Shown: piece after piece, positions 59,044 through 64,000 of the stretch | How the letters are laid out: the number at the start of each line of letters is the position of its first letter | Position numbering within the stretch: the first letter of the stretch is position 1 | Assembly (NCBI GenBank): GCA_003971905.1 | Contig: RSEE01000038.1 | Location: 186,001 to 250,000 of the forward strand | Origin: Moniliella sp. 'wahieum' | Taxonomy: Eukaryota > Basidiomycota > Moniliellomycetes > Moniliellales > Moniliellaceae | Direction: 5' to 3' | Length of the DNA: 64,000 nt | The notes under the pieces: model-generated | What the model was told of the DNA's origin: nothing | Databases searched by the model: none | The model's input: only the letters and a program-made list of their open reading frames with translations | Position numbers and translations under genes: made by a program

Positions 59044-59702
59044 ATGGGCCTTTTCGACTCTGTACGTTACTACCTCCGTGGCCCTTTACCTTCCTTTCCA
59101 TCCGCATTCATTTCTTCCTTCCTTGCCTCCCATCGGTTTCCCTAACCATTTCCTCTTCTCTCTTTTTCTCTTTAAGGCTAAGCAATTCGCCGAGAACAAG
59201 GCTGAGCAGCAGTTTGGTGGTGGCAACAACAACCAATCTGGGGCTTTGGCGGCAACTCGGGCTCTGACTCGTACGGCTCGGGCAACCAGGGCGGTGACTC
59301 GTTCGGTTCGGGCAACCAGTCGGTGGCGGCTTCGGCGGCAACTCCGGCTCGGACTCGTACGGCTCCAACGACCAGTCTGGCGGCTTCGGCGGCAACTCGG
59401 GCGGCGACTCGTACGGCTCGGGCAACCAGTCCGGTGGCGGCTTTGGCGGCAACTCGGGCGGTGACTCGTACGGCAACGACCAGTCGGCGGCGGCTTCGGC
59501 GGCAACTCGGGCGGTGACCCTACGGCTCGGGCAACCAGGGCGGTGACTCGTTCGGGGGCAACCAGTCGGGTGGCGGCTTCGGCGGCATCGGGCGGTGACT
59601 CGTACGGCAACGACCAGTCCGGCGGCTTCGGCGGCAACTCGGGCGGCGACTCGTACGGCTCGGGCAACCAGGGCGGCTACGGTGGCAACGGTGGCTTCTA
59701 AG
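59044..59702 (+). CDS. small Gly/Asn/Ser-rich repeat protein
   Basis: MGLFDS is joined by an intron at 59062-59176 (GTACGT...AAG) to AKQFAENKAEQQFGGGNNNQ, a short amphipathic lead, followed by about eight imperfect copies of a 15-20 residue unit of the type FGGNSGGDSYGSGNQSGG, ending GGYGGNGGF and stop at 59702. No cysteines or hydrophobic segments. Low-complexity Gly/Asn/Ser/Gln/Tyr composition resembles prion-like or stress-granule type domains, and also small basidiomycete proteins of unknown role with the same AKQFAE-type start. At least six switches of frame occur inside the repeat, mostly where GG or GGG tracts could have lost a base. Function unknown. Confidence 0.7.
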
Positions 59703-60859
59703 TCATGCTTGTTTGCTGTGAGACCACTTAGCTCGTCTCTTGTTAATCGTTCACTATGTATCGATCTTTCGGGTTTGCATCGTTGTAGTCCTGGTTTGGA
59801 GTATAGAGGTGGCAGCCGCCGCTACCGACAGACGTGGGTCTCCTTACCAACGCCCAACACCTTCAGGTCCACGTGCAGGTCACCCCACGTTTCTTGCTGG
59901 TTTCATGTGTTGAACGTGTTGAACGCTGCAGCTTATGGCCGCATCAGCCCCAGACTTTCCATCACTGCATGTGCCTTTTCTATACTAGGCGAACTCAGGC
60001 CCTCGAAAGATGTGCATTTGGCGTCCATACTTATCAAGCCTTTGGAAGGGCTGTGAAACGGTCGATGCTTCGATTGGTCGGTCTCTTCAAGCGAAGTGAG
60101 CGTAGTGAGCCTCCCCCGCCCTCACCCAGGTCGAATCAACAACGCTAGCCAAGCCTTTCCATTGGCCGCTACGACTAGGGGGGCATTTGTAATTAGGAAA
60201 TCGACGCCGCGCACGTTGCCAATCTGTCCCCTTATATCGAACAAATTTCAATTTTTGGGCCTCTGCCGACCAAGTCTGCCGCCATTGAAAGACTCAGCGC
60301 CATTATGTGGCGCGACGTTACTAGTTACTACGCCCGCTGTCCTCAACGTCCTCAACACTCCCAATGCCCTCAGCGCCAGCCATCCCAAACAAAATAACAT
60401 GTAACAGCGCAATCTTATACAAAACAAAAGATCCAGATCCTGGATGAGAAAGCGAATCGACGCCAAAGCCAAGAGGGCACCGAGTCACGCGGTTGTGTGG
60501 TTATCCGGTCATATGAGAGTCGTGCGGTCGAAAGAGAGAAAGAGAGAGAAATTAGATGGACGATGCAGGAGTGCGGCGATTACGGCGAGCCTTCTCCAAC
60601 TTTCCTCTCTTCGTCGGCACTTGACCCGGTTGGAGGGCGTGCCAAGTGGGCGCGGATTCCATCAGCAATGGCTTCCCGGGGGCAGGCGTCTTTGGAGGCA
60701 AGAGGGACATCAACACAGTGAGAAACTACTCCGGGTTTGGATGTGAAAACCCATCGCGAGACAAGGCAGATTCTCGTTAGCATATCCCACCAACGAGACG
60801 ATTCCGCATCCGCCGGTGCGGGTCCCCTCGATCGACCGACCACAGCTTGAAACAGAAGC
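59703..60859. other. spacer
   Basis: No gene recognised. Open frames at 59595-60056 and 60427-60746 lack family features. Confidence 0.45.
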
Positions 60860-61132
60860 CTAGGAACCTACTTGGAAATGGAAAGTCGCTAGAGGTGTTT
60901 TGCACTTAAACGCAGGAGGCATGAGAGGACGAAGGTTGCGCTTGGGGAAGCGCTTCTTGCGCCAGATGGCTGTAGGCAACGCGCGGTGGCGATAGGCAGC
61001 TGAACTGCGACGTGCCTTCTCTAGCTTACCGGGCCGCATGACGAAAAAGGGGTATTGACTGGCCGGGCTTGGGTGATCGGGGACGATGCTCTGGATGGTA
61101 GGGGACGAAAGGCATTGTGAATGGAGAACCAT
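60860..61132 (-). CDS. possible small basic protein
   Basis: Weak call. The ATG at 61132 opens a 90-codon frame whose second half is strikingly basic and aromatic: KLEKARRSSAAYRHRALPTA followed by IWRKKRFPKRNLRPLMPPAF. A TATATA element lies on the same strand near 61311. No family recognised. A possible donor-like GGTAAGC inside the frame (about 61025) means it could be one exon of a larger gene, or not coding at all. Confidence 0.25.
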   Translation of the reverse strand: MVLHSQCLSSPTIQSIVPDHPSPASQYPFFVMRPGKLEKARRSSAAYRHRALPTAIWRKKRFPKRNLRPLMPPAFKCKTPLATFHFQVGS

Positions 61133-62604
61133 TGCTGATATGCTGCTGTGGTGTGGAGATGAAGGTGGGGATGGATAGATGGTTGGATAAATGAAGGGAT
61201 GGCTGGCTGAATGGCTAAATGGCCGAATGGTTGACTGGCTGAATAGTCGAATGGTGGGGTGCAATCAAACAACACTTCGCTTGATAGGTGAGTGAGAGGG
61301 GTATCGGTTATGTATATAGTGGGCTGTTGCACCCCCGCAAATTGGTCCGATGACGCGGATGACGATGTGTCTCGGAAACCCCCACACCAATTGGCTGAGA
61401 GCAGGCGCACCAAGAGAGGGTCCTGAATCCCTCCCTGCGCACAGACAGCGCATCAGTTCTCCACACAGTGCCGTATAGCTCTGCGTCAATGATGTGTGTG
61501 TGCCAACCCCCTATATTGCTATCCGGAGGCCCCTTCTTTCCCCTTTCAAGCGGTATCGCCCTACAGCCTCCTGTACTTCGTATTGAGCTGGTGACTAGAG
61601 TGACCAGTGACCCTGAGTCACCCTAGTCACGCGCTGCAGTAAGATCTGAGATTAGAGCGCAGCCATCCACTTGTTTGTGTGGGGTCTGGCGACTGCCTAC
61701 TGCCTCTGAATCGATATCGATCCTTGGCATACTCGGACAGAACTGATTCTCGATTCTGAGCGCTGCGTTCACTACGCTCAGTTCAGGCGCTCTGGCTCCC
61801 CTCCTATCACTGAGTCAAGTGCGTAAGTGCGCCTGGGCGCCGAGTGTCTGGAGCCAATGCCCAGATCTCAGGATACTCAGTCTATTCAACTCATTGCGTT
61901 TTCATTGAACGCATTCGAACAATCCACAAGCCAAAAGCCAAGGTAGAAATGGGATGGAGTATAAATTGCCTCCTACCTACTACGGCTCGCGGCCTGCTCA
62001 GCCTGAGCGCCTTTTAGGGCAGCGCTCAGCCAGCCACTCAGCTCTATTATAGGTAACGTTTTTGCCATATATCATGCACATCATGCATCATGGCAGTAGT
62101 GGCGCCACTAACACCTCCCATAGCTTATCCGGTTCCCAAAACACGATATTATTTCCACCGATTCTCAGCCCGAGCAGACACGGCTCACACCACAGCAGCA
62201 TCCCGGTCGCCAATTAGTAAAGACGCGCCGCAGTCAGCAAAACTGCGTCATTATAAAAGCGCTACCACACACTGTTGGCCCCAGCCGGGGAGGCCCTCCA
62301 GCTCGACTATCTGTTCGATCACCTCTGCCCGCGCCGAGTTCTGTACCGTTGCCACCATTGAGTTGAGTCCACCTCATTTTTGGAGGGAAGTTAGTACTTA
62401 GTGCCTGCAGCACGAGTGGGCCGTATGCAACTCATCATCTTTTGAGTGCTGCTTCCGAAGGGCCAACCCTAGTTGACGACTATAAATCTGACACGGGAAG
62501 GACAGCTTACGTCAGTCGCCCTTTCCGCCCCTGCGGGGGGACAGCGACGCGATGTCGTTAAAATCGATGACCGTATCTCCCTTCCTCCATCTGTCCTGCA
62601 CAGA
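61133..62604. other. spacer upstream of the MGM101 gene
   Basis: Contains an imperfect TGGCTGAATGGCTAAATGG repeat at 61190-61260. An ATG at 62551, out of frame with the gene, opens an upstream reading frame overlapping its start. No gene recognised. Confidence 0.45.
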
Positions 62605-63457
62605 ATGGCGTCACATCTACTCCGCCAGGCGGTTGCGTCGCCTGCCAGCCGCTTGCCGGTCCACATGCACATCCGTTTGGCCCACGGGTCGGCTCGGATG
62701 CTGGCCGCCTACTCTTTCCCCTCCTCCACAGCCCCTGCTGCATCCTCCCCCAGCAGCCGAGCCAAATCCGCCGCCGTCACCACCGCCAGTCAGGCAGGTC
62801 CTTCGGGTACCCAGCCACCTGTGTCCCACGCCCAAGGGCCTGAGTGGGTTGCCAATGACTTTTCCGGCATGTCTCAGCAACCCTTTCCGCGCGAAACGGC
62901 CGATGTGCTGATGGCGCCACTCGATTCTAAGGATGTTGAGATCACGCCCGGTACGTTGCCCGCCGTGTCTTGTCCTACTCAGCTCTGCCTTGCCCAAAGC
63001 TAACCCTTTGCTGGTGGTGGAACTGCGTCCTGTGCCATACAGACGGCCTGCTGTACCTACCGGAGATCAAGTACCGCCGCATCCTCAACCGCGCTTTCGG
63101 TCCGGGTGGCTGGGGCTTGGCCCCGCGCGGTCAGAGCGTGGTGTCGGCCAAGGTGGTAAGTCGGGAATGGGCAATGCTCTGCCTCGGGCGTCTGGTTGCT
63201 GTGGCCCGTGGGGAACAGAATTACTTTGACCCGGATGGGATTCCTACCGCGGCAGAGGGAGCCAAGTCGAACGCGCTGATGCGCTGTTGCAAAGACTTGG
63301 GCATTGCGTCAGAACTGTGGGACCCACGCTTCATTCGTACCTTTAAGGGGGCCATGCGGTCCAGGTCTGGACCGAGAGCCGCGACGGTAAAAAGAACTAC
63401 TGTGGCGGCGTAAAGATAGCCCCCGTTTACTTACCCGTGGCGGGAACAGTGGTTGAG
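62605..63457 (+). CDS. MGM101: Mgm101, mitochondrial genome maintenance protein
   Basis: Rad52-like single-strand annealing protein of the mitochondrial nucleoid, needed for mtDNA maintenance and repair. The ATG at 62605 starts an Arg/Ser/Ala-rich presequence ([20 protein letters not shown]). After a disordered linker comes [20 protein letters not shown], then across an intron at 62951-63042 (GTACGT...CAG) the nearly invariant core: [82 protein letters not shown]. The C-terminal [10 protein letters not shown] and LWRRKD blocks, both typical of the family, lie in different frames around an A5 run at 63389, so two small indels are inferred. The stop at 63457 is the end of the LWRRKD frame. Confidence 0.93.
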
Positions 63458-64000
63458 TTTGTACGCCATTACATGCCATTGACTACCACCGCTCTACTCG
63501 CCTTTTCTGGACAGCAGTTCGAACCACACTCTCCATGCGAAAGGCTATAGTGTCGCCAGATAGAGCAATGTAAGGAGGTTTGCGGAGCCTGCCGCCCGAC
63601 ACCGACTGAATGTCGACGGGTCGGCCTACTGGGGATGGACATTCTGTAGGGCTCAAGCCGCCTATTAGCCCTATGTTTTAACACGGATAAGAAACAATCT
63701 TGGTGACGTGGGGCACGCAGCACTGATGAAGCCAAGGAAGAGATGTACTAACATGGACCTGAGATTAACTGTCTTGATCCCACCAAAAGATGTTCGTAAT
63801 ACGCTCTCAATACATTTTGAGATGGGCAATCCTGCCGCAACTTATACACATCATCACACCAGGTCGGTTGGCTTCACTGGATCGGAAGCAGAAATCGCGT
63901 GAGATAAACGTAATGCAGGATTAAACGTTCCAGTGATGCATCCAAAAGAAAGGTCAATCTTGGTGGAATCTCGTTGCAGAGAGAGAGTGGAATACGCCCG
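63458..64000. other. 3' end of window
   Basis: No gene recognised after MGM101. AT content is higher than average in the last 250 bp. Confidence 0.45.

Noticed and set aside
63469-63735. Minus-strand gene after MGM101
   Set aside because: Short frame with no family features that overlaps the 3' region of MGM101.

Overview
The window is nuclear DNA of a GC-rich fungus, most likely a basidiomycete yeast or smut-like fungus. The support is: short spliceosomal introns (46-118 bp) with mostly GTACGT donors, a Tay1-type double-Myb telomere protein, a fungal Zn2Cys6 regulator, Ty3 and Ty1/copia remnants, and compact genes on both strands. No species can be named from the sequence alone.

Layout: ISWI-class remodeller (+, 910-4320); beta-carbonic anhydrase with a signal peptide (-, 4927-5850); NC2-beta/Dr1 (-, 6933-7494); Ty3/gypsy integrase relic (8983-9243); RVxF-motif protein (+, 10692-12126); very long AEP/EE repeat protein (-, 12618-18051); HAD hydrolase (-, 18633-19575); ALG1 mannosyltransferase (-, 19897-21927), divergent from a TANGO2-family gene (+, 22179-23328); small unknown gene (-, 23533-23864); NOP58 (+, 24347-26047); Zn2Cys6 factor (+, 26699-29371); small HMG/YABBY-like, possibly mitochondrial protein (-, 29987-30262); cytochrome b5 (+, 31649-32185); intron-bearing tRNA-Met(CAU) (-, 32540-32624); membrane alpha/beta hydrolase (-, 33343-35027); copia relic (37505-37890); Tay1-like telomere protein (+, 39664-42254); HSF-type factor (+, 42984-44920); LRR protein (+, 45437-47673); Pro-rich unknown (-, 48547-50514); short LTR element with 5-bp target duplication (51251-52649); PL14-like lyase with a GPI-type tail (+, 53538-54959); Gly-rich repeat protein (+, 59044-59702); Mgm101 (+, 62605-63457).

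The genes form no pathway. They are ordinary housekeeping functions (chromatin, transcription, snoRNP, N-glycosylation, mtDNA repair) interspersed with fungal regulators. Gene-poor spacers of up to 4 kb at 35-39.6 kb, 50.5-53.5 kb and 55-59 kb hold relics of retroelements and many short palindromic words (GAAGCTT, ACCGGT, CACATGT, CTGAGGC types).

The most striking property is that conserved host proteins change reading frame many times, with conserved residues resuming at once. Where the family sequence is known, the change is explained by loss of a base in a short homopolymer or of one unit in a dinucleotide run. I read this as uncorrected assembly indels, not gene decay. CDS boundaries below therefore span frame switches, and no single open frame covers most genes. 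I saw no CRISPR-like array, no rRNA, and no clearly undescribed multi-gene system.
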